Below are positions 17,605 to 26,439 of a DNA stretch of 34,016 nt, piece by piece (positions within the stretch are counted from its first letter, which is position 1; the number at the start of each line of letters is the position of its first letter). The notes beneath the pieces are model-generated. The model was given only the letters and a program-made list of their open reading frames with translations. It did not search any database and was not told the DNA's origin. A program made the translations under genes and the position numbers. The DNA lies in NCBI GenBank assembly GCA_012031345.1, contig JAAUTS010000014.1, positions 1-34,016 of the forward strand, read 5' to 3'. The DNA is from Blastochloris sp. (GTDB lineage Bacteria > Verrucomicrobiota > Verrucomicrobiia > Methylacidiphilales > JAAUTS01).

Positions 17605-19285
17605 ATGAAAACCGGGATGAAAAACGAGCTCTCCAAGCGGGACATCGCGTCACTGCTGGATCCTCAGGGTTTGTTGAAACGGGTGCTGACGGTGGCGGTT
17701 AAGGCGGTTCGCGGCGGCAGCGGTTCCCTCATGTTGCTGAACCCCAACACGGGTTCTCTGGACATTGAAGCCTCGGTGGGACTGAATCCCAAGGCGCGTC
17801 GGACCAAGTTGAGAATTGGTGAGGGGGTCACGGGCTGGGTAGCCAGCACGGGCCTGCCTCTGCGTCTGAACGATGTCCATGCAGATCGACGCTATGTCCC
17901 GCTCGATAGCCGAGTGCAATCGGAAATCGCCGTGCCCATCCAGGTCAAGGGTCAGGTGGTTGGGATTCTGAACATCGACAGCACGCGGGTGCAGGCCTTC
18001 ACAGAGGAGGATGAAAAAACGCTGTTACGGCTGGCGGAAGACGCTTCCTCCTGGATCAGTCTGGCCTGGGAGATCAACCAGTTGCGGGTCAAGGGCGATC
18101 AGCTGGGAACCTTGGTGGACATGGGACAGGTCATCATTTCGGAGGACGACCAGGCCGGGGTGCTGGAGCGCATCACGCGGGATGCCTGCAAATTGATGAA
18201 GGCGCGCATGAGTTCTCTCATGTTGTTGGATGAGAGCGGGCAGGAGTTGCTTTTAAAAGCTGGCATGGAGCCTCGGCTGCTTATGTAAAGAAACCGAATT
18301 TGCGTGTGGAGGAATCGCTGGTCGGGGTGGTGGTCAATCGCTTGAAGCCGCTGGCTGTGCTGAATGTGCAGGACAACCAACGGTTCCAACACACCGAACT
18401 GGCCCGACGGGAGCATCTGGTCTCCCTGCTGGCGGTGCCTCTGGTTTTTCAAGCCAAGGCGCTGGGGGTCTTGTGTGTTTATACGGAAGATATTCACCGC
18501 TTCTCAAATGAGGAAATCCGGTTACTCACAGCCATGGCGGGTTTGTCGTCAGTGGCAATAGCCAAGACCCAGTTGTTGCAACGGGTGGTGCAGGTGGAGG
18601 AAAGCCTGAAGGCCACGGAACGCTTGTCTGCGCTGGGTTGGTTGGCAGCGGAGATAGCCCATGAAATTCGCAATCCGCTGACTGTGGTGCAGATGGTGTT
18701 TCATTCCATGATGCAGGAGTTGAAGTTGGAGGGGGGGCACGCGCGGGACGCGGCCTTGATTGAGATGAAGATGAATCACATGAACAAGATTCTCGATCAG
18801 GTGTTGACCTTTGCCCGCTCCTCGGAACCGACTTTGGAGGACTTGGATGTAGCGGCGATGTTGGATGACGTTTTGATTTTGATCCGGCACAAGTTGGCGG
18901 CGCAAAATGTGGAAATCCGCAAACAGATTGCTGAAGAATCTCTGCTGATGCGAGGGGATCGTTCCCAGTTGGAGCAGGCGGTGTTGAATTTGGTGCTGAA
19001 CGCTTGTCAGGCCATGCCCGAGGGAGGAACCCTGACTCTCAGTGCCGGGAGCAGATGGATGGGAAAAAAGAAAGTCGTGGTGATCGGGGTGCGTGACACG
19101 GGGGAAGGCATGTCCAAGAAACGTCAGGATGAGTTGTTCCAGCCTTTTCTCACGTATCGTAAAGGGGGCACGGGTCTGGGTTTGGCCCTGGTGAACAAGA
19201 CCGTGCAGAGTCACAACGGAAAATTACAGTCAAATCTAAATTGAGAAAAGGGACGGCCTTTGTCCTGAGTTTTCCTGGCTTGTGA
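17605..19285 (+). CDS. Soluble sensor histidine kinase with two GAF domains, two frameshifts
   Basis: About 560 residues after correction. There are two GAF domains (roughly residues 20-165 and 175-320), then a dimerisation domain with the phospho-acceptor histidine near residue 352 in EIAHEIRNPLTVVQ, and the ATPase domain with NLVLNACQAM (N box), RDTGEGM (G1), FQPF (F box) and KGGTGLGLAL (G2). No membrane segment is seen, so it senses a cytoplasmic signal. One G is missing at 18262-18263 and one at 19229. With the latter fixed, the end reads RKGTAFVLSFPGL and overlaps the next gene in GTGA. No response regulator is adjacent. Close linkage to glnD hints at nitrogen control (NtrB-like); this is inference. 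Confidence 0.85.
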
Positions 19286-20192
19286 TTGCCTCCCTGGCCA
19301 CGGCTTGTTTCTTTGCGCTTTCGGCGGTCTTTGGCAGCCGGGCCTCGCGCATGATGGGTCCGGTTCCCGCCAATACTCTGCGGCTCAGCTTGGCCGCCAT
19401 CCTACTTGCTTTCTATGCCTTGATCTGGGGTCAGGGCTGGGCGGGGCCGGGTCTGGCTGTATTTCTTTTGAGCGGCTTGATTGGATTTGGTCTCGGGGAC
19501 ATCTCCCTATTTTTGCTTATGAGAAGATCGGGGCGCGGCGCAGCATCCTGCTGGCGCAGTGTCTGGCTGCACCGTTTGCCGTGGTGATCGAGTGGTTTTG
19601 GTTGGGCACGATGCTGCTTCCTGTTCAGTTGATTTGGATGACGGTGATTCTGAGTGGTGTGTTTCTGGCCTTGAAACCGCGTGAAGCCAAAGGTGTAAGT
19701 CTGGGGCAGGGATTCAACGCGACCGGATTGGCTTTTGGAGTGGGCGCTGCCCTGGGTCAGGCCGGGGGTGCCGTGCTGAGTCGCAAGGCGGTCGCGCTCA
19801 ATCAGGGTGTGAATTTGGAGTTGGATGGTCTGACGTCGAGCTTTCAACGGATTCAGGGAGGCTTGTTGGTGGCCCTGTTGTTTTTTTGTTGGTTCCAGTG
19901 GTGTCGCCGTTCCGTGAATGCATCAGAACGAAACGGTTTAACCGGAGTGAGGACTCCCGGAGCTTTGGGTTATTGTCTGCTCAATGCCCTGGCTGGACCT
20001 GTGTTGGGCGTGGGGTGTTATCAGTGGGCACTGTCGCAGACTCCCAGTGGCATCGTCCTGGCCGTAGTCGCTACGACGCCCATCGTGATTATCCCCATCG
20101 TCTGGCTCTTGGAAGGAGAGAAGCCGGATCGTTGGACGCTGTTGGGTTCCGTCCTGGCGGTTGCCGGTGTCTGGGGTTTACTGAGTTGTTAG
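19282..20192 (+). CDS. EamA/DMT-family transporter, one frameshift
   Basis: 303 residues starting at a GTG that overlaps the kinase stop (GTGA). The sequence is almost entirely hydrophobic, with about ten predicted membrane helices in two homologous halves. Examples are IASLATACFFALSAVFGSRA, LRLSLAAILLAFYALIWGQ, LGYCLLNALAGPVLGVGCYQ and GIVLAVVATTPIVIIPIVWL. GFGLGDISLFFAYEKIGARR spans the frameshift: one T is missing from the TTTTT at 19510-19514. Substrates of EamA proteins range over amino acids, nucleosides and sugars, and cannot be read from the sequence. Translational coupling to the kinase is unusual and may mean the transported metabolite is related to its signal. Confidence 0.82.
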
Positions 20193-20349
20193 TCTAGTGG
20201 AACGACTCTGAGCCAACAACTCATTGAGTAATGCTGTTGTGAGGCCAGTATGATATCTAGGAAGAATTCTCTTCAGCAGGGATCTTTTCTTGAACATGAA
20301 ACAAGCTGCTTTTTCTTCCCCAAATCTTATTTTGCTTCATGCTTGAGCC

Positions 20350-21513
20350 ATGCCTTTGCAGTCACGTCTTCAGTGGGAGTTGAAGGAACGCCAGATTCTT
20401 GCTCCCTATGCTCAGTTAAGTGCTGAGAGCAAGGGCCGCTGTCATTCCGAGGAGGTTCATGTCTCCCGCTCCGAATTTCAACGGGATCGTGACCGCATCA
20501 TCCACAGCACGGCATTTCGGCGTCTCGAATACAAAACCCAGGTGGTCTTGAATGGCACGGGAGATCATTTCCGCACCCGCTTGACCCATACGATGGAAGT
20601 GGCCGCCATCTCCCGCACTGTGGCGCGCACTCTGTCTTTGAATGAGGATCTGGCGGAAGCTGTTTCTCTGGCCCATGATCTGGGGCATCCGGCCTTTGGT
20701 CATCCTGGGGAACATACCTTGGATCAGTTGATGCGGGATCATGGTGGCTTTGAGCATAATCGCCAGAGTCTGCGGGTGGTGGAGGAGTTGGAAATGAAAT
20801 ACCCGGAATTCAACGGGCTCAATCTTTCCTGGGAGCTGCGGGAAGGGCTTTGCAAGGGCTTTCGGGAAAGTTTTGGGGGAGGAATACAACCCAGTCTCGA
20901 GGCCCAGGTGGCGGATGCGGCGGATGAAATTGCGTATTGTTGCGGTGATCTGGATGATGCCTTGGACAATGGATTGGTTCAAGCAGAGGAGCTGGGGGAA
21001 ATCAAACTCTGGGAGAGCCTGGACACGGCTTTGAACCGCCAGTATTCGAAGCTGGAATTTGATCGTCGCCGACGTTTTCTCATCCGCTGTTTGATCGATC
21101 TTTTGGTGGATGATTTATGTCAACAATCCATCAAAAATATTGAGGAGTCCGGCATCGTCTCCGCGGATGAAGCCCGGACACAGACCCGTCGCTTGGTGGG
21201 CTTTTCACTCAGGGTTCGACCCCAGATTCAAAACCTGCGCGATTTTTTGATGCAGCATTTTTATTATCATCCTTCAGTCAGCCGCATCAATCAGAGAGCT
21301 TGCGAGGTTCTACAGTCGCTGTTTAATTTCTATCATGACAACAGTCACCTGGTGAGTCCGAAGTGTGCCTTGAGGATCAAGAAGGACGGACTCTCGCGGG
21401 CGGTCTGTGATTATGTCTCCGGTATGACCGACACCTATGCCTTGAAAATGTATGCCAAACACATCGGCACCGACAGTCTCCTACGGGAGCTGATGCCGGA
21501 TCGTGCGAAATGA
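20350..21513 (+). CDS. dgt: dGTP triphosphohydrolase-like HD-domain protein
   Basis: 387 residues, intact. The HD metal-binding residues are visible in FRTRLTHTMEVAAISRT and LAHDLGHPAFGHPGEHTLD. N-terminal FQRDRDRIIHSTAFRRLEYK and central QVADAADEIAYCCGDLDDAL are characteristic of the deoxyguanosinetriphosphate triphosphohydrolase-like family. The enzyme removes triphosphate from dNTPs and tunes nucleotide pools. The 157 bases upstream contain a perfect 11-base palindrome ACTCATTGAGT (20219-20229) but no clear promoter. It is convergent with the LacI-type gene, with only 12 bases between the stops. Confidence 0.9.
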   Translation: MPLQSRLQWELKERQILAPYAQLSAESKGRCHSEEVHVSRSEFQRDRDRIIHSTAFRRLEYKTQVVLNGTGDHFRTRLTHTMEVAAISRTVARTLSLNEDLAEAVSLAHDLGHPAFGHPGEHTLDQLMRDHGGFEHNRQSLRVVEELEMKYPEFNGLNLSWELREGLCKGFRESFGGGIQPSLEAQVADAADEIAYCCGDLDDALDNGLVQAEELGEIKLWESLDTALNRQYSKLEFDRRRRFLIRCLIDLLVDDLCQQSIKNIEESGIVSADEARTQTRRLVGFSLRVRPQIQNLRDFLMQHFYYHPSVSRINQRACEVLQSLFNFYHDNSHLVSPKCALRIKKDGLSRAVCDYVSGMTDTYALKMYAKHIGTDSLLRELMPDRAK

Positions 21514-21525
21514 GGGAATCGGGAT

Positions 21526-22594
21526 TCAGGACTGGGTGGCGGTGTTAAGGGGTGCAGGGCGGAGAGTGCGACCCTCGACCCACTCTCCTTCCAGGAGCAA
21601 GGCTTTGGCCAGACGTGGCAGCCCCCGTTCGTTGCGTTGAATTTGAGCCACCACCAGATCAACTGCCGCCGCGCCCAGCTCGGCATAAGGTTGACGAATT
21701 CCGGTGCAATCCGGCAGATCCTCCCGCCAGCTCAGGCTGACAAACCCAAATCCTTGGGGATAGTGACTCCGGTCTCAATCAGGCAGTCCCGGATGTGGGC
21801 AAAGGAGGCGATGACAGCGTCCGGGCGGAAAACCTGGAGCCATTGCTCATAGTTCTGTTTGGTCCAGCGATCATTGTGTTGAATGGCTTTTTTCCAGGAC
21901 GGAGTGGCTTGTCCGCTGAGTAACTCCCGAAATGCCATGGACTGGCTTCGCTCCGTGCGTGCCTCCATCATTTCCGACTCCAGAAGTCCGATGCGGCGGT
22001 ATCCTCTTCTTCTGAGTTCCTGCACCACTTGTTCCATGGCGTGGTAATAATGCGACATGACATAATGGACCTTGGGTTCGTTCAGGGAATGTCCCACGGC
22101 TGCCAGGGGAAATTCGGACCAGGGAAAGTTGGGCAAGGTTCCCGGTTGAGGCAGGGGCGCGATGATGACTCCATAAACACCTCGCGCCTTTAAAATACGC
22201 TCGATGCCGGACGAAGAAGAGGGGTGGTCGGGTAGATGGATAACTTCCAAAGTAAAGCCCAGGGACTCCGCGCGGCCCTCGCTCCGGCTTCAACTTTTTC
22301 CAAGGGAGCTGCGATCTTTTTGTGTTGTGTGGAATTGAGGACCCAAGCGATGGAACCAGTGCGCTCCACACTGCGCCTCCTGACGCTGCTCATAAAAGCC
22401 TGAACCATGGGGTTGGGACGGTATTTCAGTTTCCGGGCAATCTCATGCACGCGGGCAGCGGTGGCCGGACTGACATGACCCACGCCGCGCAAAGCGCGTG
22501 AAACTGTCATGGGAGACAAGCCCAGTTGCCTGGCCATTTGACGCAGGGGAGAGTCTGACTTTTCTCCGGAACGAGGCGCGTATTTACGAGGCAT
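21526..22594 (-). CDS. LacI-family transcriptional regulator, two frameshifts
   Basis: About 356 residues after correction. The N-terminal helix-turn-helix (residues 17-36) has LRQMARQLGLSPMTVSRALR, then GHVSPATAARVHEIARKLKY. The effector domain includes KARGVYGVIIAPLPQPG, RRRGYRRIGLLES, FRPDAVIASFAHIRDCL and, past the second shift, LGFVSLSWREDLPDCTGI and LLLEGEWVEGRTL. One G is missing near 22268 and one base of the A-run at 21742-21744 is missing (plus-strand view). This LacI subgroup is common in carbohydrate loci. Divergent orientation to the PEP-CTERM and DUF1961 genes makes those the likely targets. Inverted repeats in the 112-base intergenic region could be operators. Confidence 0.87.
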
Positions 22595-22595
22595 C

Positions 22596-22610
22596 TGTTA
22601 CGTGTAACCG
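22596..22610. promoter_or_regulatory. Possible LacI-family operator beside its own start
   Basis: GTTAC (22597-22601) and GTAAC (22604-22608) are inverted around two bases, immediately upstream of the regulator's start codon. The run TGTAACCG at 22603-22610 resembles one half of a typical LacI-family operator with a central CG, but the other half (ATTGGA) matches poorly. Autoregulation is inferred. Confidence 0.35.
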
Positions 22611-22674
22611 ATTGGAAGTGTTGTGGCAAGATTCCCTTCCTTGCATTATCTTTGGTAGTAACAAGAGCTTCCGC

Positions 22675-22702
22675 AAATCATTCGCTTCTAAACGAATTAT
22701 TT
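22675..22702. promoter_or_regulatory. Inverted repeat just upstream of the PEP-CTERM gene
   Basis: AAATCATTCG (22675-22684) and CGAATTATTT (22693-22702) match as inverted arms at 9 of 10 positions, with an 8-base spacer. The repeat ends 4 bases before the ATG at 22707, where no Shine-Dalgarno sequence is visible. It could be an operator or an RNA stem controlling translation. Confidence 0.4.
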
Positions 22703-22706
22703 ATTT

Positions 22707-23435
22707 ATGAAAAATAGAATTTTCACCGTATTTTTTCTCATCCTGTGGGTGGCCTGCCTAGGCTCGGTCCAGGCCGCTGTGCTGATTACCTATGATTTCA
22801 CGGGAGGTATCAATGGCACTTTGGGTCCGATCTCGGCTTTGGCTCCCAGCACCACTCCGCCCGCCAATATCACGGCCACTTCCATCAGTGTGGCCTCTGG
22901 AATACCGGGAACCACTTTTCAAGACAACGGGGGAAACATTGAGTTGAACTTATTGCCGGGAGCTTCGTCCGCAGGGACAGCGGCTGCGGCTGTTTCTGGC
23001 AACCAATACATTGAGTTTACCCTTAATACCCCTTCGGCCAGCTTCGCACTGGACTTGGACAATCTACAGCTCGATCTGCGAAGAGGAGGTGCCACCGGCA
23101 ATCGACATTTATTTTTACGCACAAGTCTGGATGCCTTCGCCAACGACATCGGGCCGGGTGTGGTATTGGCACCTGCCAGCACCACACTGACCACCTTTAC
23201 ATTCAACGACATTCCCTTGTTCAACAATGTTACGGATGCGGTGACCTTTCGCCTCTACACTTACAACGATGGGGCGACCAACCGCTCGGTTCGGGTGGAT
23301 AACATCGTCGTGAACGGTGCCGTGATTCCGGAGCCTTCCACGGTTTTGCTTTTGTTGGGGGGGCTGGGGGCATTGGTCCTGTTGCGCGCCCGAAAAGCAC
23401 AGGGGCGTTCGCAGACGTGTGCAAGAGGAGAGTGA
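22707..23435 (+). CDS. PEP-CTERM sorting-domain secreted protein
   Basis: 242 residues. The N-terminus (KNRIFTVFFLILWVACLGSV then QAA) is a signal peptide. The middle is a Gly/Ala/Thr-rich, cysteine-free beta-type domain with an NIELNLLPG stretch and VRVDNIVVNGAVIPEP at its end. The C-terminus has the complete sorting signal: PEP motif (IPEPS), a hydrophobic helix (TVLLLLGGLGALVLL) and a basic tail (RARKAQGR). Such proteins are processed by an exosortase, which is not in the window, and end up on the surface or in exopolysaccharide. The regulator upstream is divergent and the DUF1961 gene is directly downstream. The specific function of the ectodomain is unknown. Confidence 0.85.
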   Translation: MKNRIFTVFFLILWVACLGSVQAAVLITYDFTGGINGTLGPISALAPSTTPPANITATSISVASGIPGTTFQDNGGNIELNLLPGASSAGTAAAAVSGNQYIEFTLNTPSASFALDLDNLQLDLRRGGATGNRHLFLRTSLDAFANDIGPGVVLAPASTTLTTFTFNDIPLFNNVTDAVTFRLYTYNDGATNRSVRVDNIVVNGAVIPEPSTVLLLLGGLGALVLLRARKAQGRSQTCARGE

Positions 23436-23458
23436 GAGCAAGAGCAAGCGCCGCACCC

Positions 23459-24906
23459 ATGTTCCAACCGACTCATCGCTACCTTCACACGCTTCCGGAG
23501 CTTTCAGAGCCAACTCAGGTTACGGGTCCGTATCGCATCCTTGATCTTAAGGGTCGCCGGGGATTGAATCCCACCAGCATTCATACTTCAATACAGCTCG
23601 GACCGCATCCTCTCAGTCAACCGGAGGGAACTGTGCGCTGTTGGTTTTTTGCGTTGGAAGACCTGGCCTGCAGCTTCGGAGCGGAGCACATGCGGATGGA
23701 CAACCCCCACTACTCGAATTACGCGCTGCTGAGTGATTGCCCCACACCGCGTGACTATGGGAACTCACACTTCTATCTGGCTTGGTTTCGTTTTAACGAA
23801 TTGCGGGCTCAGTTTTATCAGGGCATGAACCATTGGAAGGGGCTCAATCATCCACAGAAAGCCTGGGTTCAGGCGGTTCCCTTCAATTACTTTGATCAAC
23901 ATCACTGGTATGAAGTGACATTTACCTGGAGTGACGCCAAGGAGGAAATGAGGCTTTATGTCAATGGAGTCCTTTTGGGAACCAACGATCGCTTTCATCG
24001 TGGCTGGTTGCGTGAACCTTGCGGTGAAACTTTGTATGCGGGCAGCCCGGCCTTGTGTCACTCCACCGTGGAAATGTTTGATCAGGTATTGGATGAGGAA
24101 GCCATTTATCAGGGCTACCGCGATGCTGCCACCGACTACGACCCGTTGGTTGAAAAGAAACTGCGCCATCATTTCAGTGGGACAGATTTGGCTCCCTTTC
24201 AGTTTGTGCCTGATAAGGACTGGAGCTGCCGGATGGATCTGACCTTGACCGAGCCGGAACATCTCAAGGCATTTTATTTGCAGGGCTATCGTGATGCGGT
24301 TCATTCCAACCCGGAAGGTCTGCATGTAAGGACGCCAGCTCTGCCATTTGTTGAGGAAAATACGGAGAAACAGATTTACCTTTGGACTGAACAGACTTTC
24401 GAAGGAAATATTTATCTGGAGTTTGAGTGGATGACGTTGGAGCCCAACGGACTCGCGCTGCTCATGATTCATGCCTCTGGCATGGCGCGGGAGGACTTCA
24501 TGGCGGACTATCCCCGCAAAACAAGCGGAAAAATGACGGCGGTGCATGGTGAAAATGTGAGGAATTATCACTGGGAATTTTATCGTGAAATGAACGACAC
24601 CCGCAATGATGTGGGCACCGCCTTTAGTCGCAAGAACCCTTTGCCTTCCGCAACGGGTTTGCCAGTCTGAACCGCCCCTTTGAGCATCGGCAATGGCACA
24701 AACTTCAGTTTCTTCAGCGGGGTGGAATTCTGCGCGGGGCGATTGATGGTGTGACGTTGCTGGAGGTGGATGACAGCTCGCGCACGAACAGCGGCTGTAT
24801 TTTGAATTACGGCCATGTGGCTCTCCGTTGCATGATCCACAGCAGCATTCTTTTCCGTAACATCAAAGTCTTCACTCAGAAGCTTCCTTTCCAAGTGCTT
24901 GGATAG
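23459..24906 (+). CDS. DUF1961/YesU-like family protein, one frameshift
   Basis: 482 residues after correction. The C-terminal part after the shift contains GGILRGAIDGVTLLEVDD, NSGCILNYGHVALRCMIH and SSILFRNIKV, which I recognise as the DUF1961 (YesU) signature. The N-terminal half has concanavalin-A/LamG-like features (HHWYEVTFTWSDAKEEMRLY followed by VNGVLLG). One T is missing from TTT at 24640-24642; corrected, the join reads SRKNPFAFRNGFASLN. No signal peptide is seen from ATG 23459. A GTG at 23417, inside the preceding gene, is an alternative start. YesU in Bacillus lies in a pectin-degradation locus, so a role in polysaccharide binding or degradation is inferred. Confidence 0.75.
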
Positions 24907-25037
24907 GATCGGGGATGACTTCGGAGAATCAATTCTGCCCAAAACCAGGATGAGAAAATATCGGGTATCAGGGATTGGCTCGCCCTGATTGATGCTGACG
25001 AGGGCTGTAAGAGTCTTTAGTTTGAGGTGTTGTTCAG

Positions 25038-25793
25038 ATGCACCATAATTTGATCATACTTTCAGGACAATCCAATGCCAGTGGCAGAGCGCTCTGGGAG
25101 GAAGACTTGTTGAGGGATCAAGCTGTGATCGAGGCAGAGATTTGCTTTGATTGTGATAGCATCAGCAGTTTTCAAGGCATCGTCAGCTCAGGCGGAGACT
25201 TTCGGTATCTCCAACCAGAAGCTACGAAAGTTTTTGGTCCCGAAGTTGGGTTGATTCGGGCTTTAATGTTGAGGAGGGTCTCAAACCTCGCGGTCATAAA
25301 ATTCTCCAGAGGTGCCACCAATCTACACACGGACTGGAATCCGGAGTCGGGCTCCGGACATCAGCTTTATCGAGCCTTGTTAGATCACATCAGGACGGCT
25401 TGTGTCAGTTTGGAGAAAAGGGGGCACAGTTTTTCGCTCCGGGGACTGGCCTGGATGCAGGGTGAGAGTGACTCGTCTCGGGCGGCCGATTATCAACAAC
25501 ATCTCGAAAAATTTCTTTCAAGGTTACGCCGCGACCTTGGGCAGCAAACACTTCCTGTGGTAATCGGACGCGTCGCCCCAACGTATCATCCCGGTCGTGA
25601 AGAAGTTCGCATGGCTCAGCTTGCCATAGTAGAGACAGACCCTGCCGCCACTTGGGTGGATACGGATGATTTGCAGCGTTTTGATCGTATTCACTACGAC
25701 GCAGCTGGAACATTTGAACTCGGACTACGCATGGGCCATGCGCTGGTGGATTTGTGGGAGAGACTTTCCTTGTGTGAAAAATCCTTAAACTGA
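25038..25793 (+). CDS. Sialate O-acetylesterase-like carbohydrate esterase (SGNH type)
   Basis: 251 residues, intact. The N-terminal block IILSGQSNASGR carries the nucleophile serine S12. FGPEVGLIRAL, the third block WMQGESDSSRAADYQQHL and the C-terminal D216/H219 in DRIHYDAAG complete the SGNH-like catalytic set of the sialate O-acetylesterase/CE6 family. There is no signal peptide, so it is probably cytoplasmic. It should remove acetyl groups from a sugar or polysaccharide. GAGGTG at 25024-25029 is a likely ribosome binding site. The 131 bases before it contain one hairpin (ATCAGGG at 24967, CCCTGAT at 24983) without a T-run. Its position after the DUF1961 gene supports a small carbohydrate-utilisation locus. 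Confidence 0.8.
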   Translation: MHHNLIILSGQSNASGRALWEEDLLRDQAVIEAEICFDCDSISSFQGIVSSGGDFRYLQPEATKVFGPEVGLIRALMLRRVSNLAVIKFSRGATNLHTDWNPESGSGHQLYRALLDHIRTACVSLEKRGHSFSLRGLAWMQGESDSSRAADYQQHLEKFLSRLRRDLGQQTLPVVIGRVAPTYHPGREEVRMAQLAIVETDPAATWVDTDDLQRFDRIHYDAAGTFELGLRMGHALVDLWERLSLCEKSLN

Positions 25794-25915
25794 CTCTGGA
25801 GGGGGGTAGCGACCTCTGCATTCAAGGAGTCTCCACTTATTTTTGGAAAAGATTTTCATGAGGCATTTCTTATGCAACATCTTCTGACAGAACTTCATAC
25901 CAGGTCCGTCTCGCT

Positions 25916-26340
25916 ATGAGAAAGTGTGGTCACATTTTGAGATGGAAGGCAGACCTGAAAAAGGGTTTTGGCCTCATTTCGATTTTGCTGTTGGGAAGTT
26001 GGTATTCTCCCATGCCGGCTTCTGCCGAGAGCCTGCTGATCACGAATCCCGGCTTCGAGGACATCGGCGGGGAGACTCCCTTCAATGAATTCACCTTTGG
26101 AGCTTTGAATGGCTGGAGTCTGTATGATCCGGGGAACGCTACCAACAATGGAACGGGTCCGACCTATTTTTATCGGAACGCTTACAACACAGGCGGATGT
26201 TAATTTAGCGGGCGACTTTGTTTTCGTTCCCATGGTGCTTCGGTAGGGAATAGGGTGGGGATTGCCTTCAATTTTTAGGGTGTCTCGCACTGATTTGGTT
26301 CAGGAAAAAAACTCAGAGCCAGCTTGGTCGCTTCGGTTGA
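25916..26340 (+). pseudogene. Remnant of a PEP-CTERM-type secreted protein
   Basis: The frame starting at 25916 encodes a leader with a hydrophobic core (GLISILLLGSWYSPMPASA) and then SLLITNPGFEDIGGETPFNE, a typical start of secreted PEP-CTERM proteins. It stops at 26203. Beyond the stop the family pattern continues in other frames: IGTLTTQADVNLAGDFVFVP, then GNRVGIAFNF, then LGCLALIWFRKKTQSQLGRF ending at 26340. That last piece resembles the helix and basic tail of a sorting signal. The usual 150-200 residues between these parts are absent. This looks like a gene with a large internal deletion and several shifts; the last segment is my least certain assignment. Confidence 0.5.
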
Positions 26341-26439
26341 TAAAGGCGCGCGGTTATGGAGATGGCAGGGGGAAAAGGGAAGTTGAAGCACTCAACGCGG
26401 AACTCTTGTAGTTCGTTGGATCTCTGTTAATTCTGGGAT

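Noticed and set aside
25895-26290. A 131-residue minus-strand frame over the broken PEP-CTERM gene
   Set aside because: The plus strand shows a signal peptide and an NPGFED-type domain start; the minus frame has no recognisable features.
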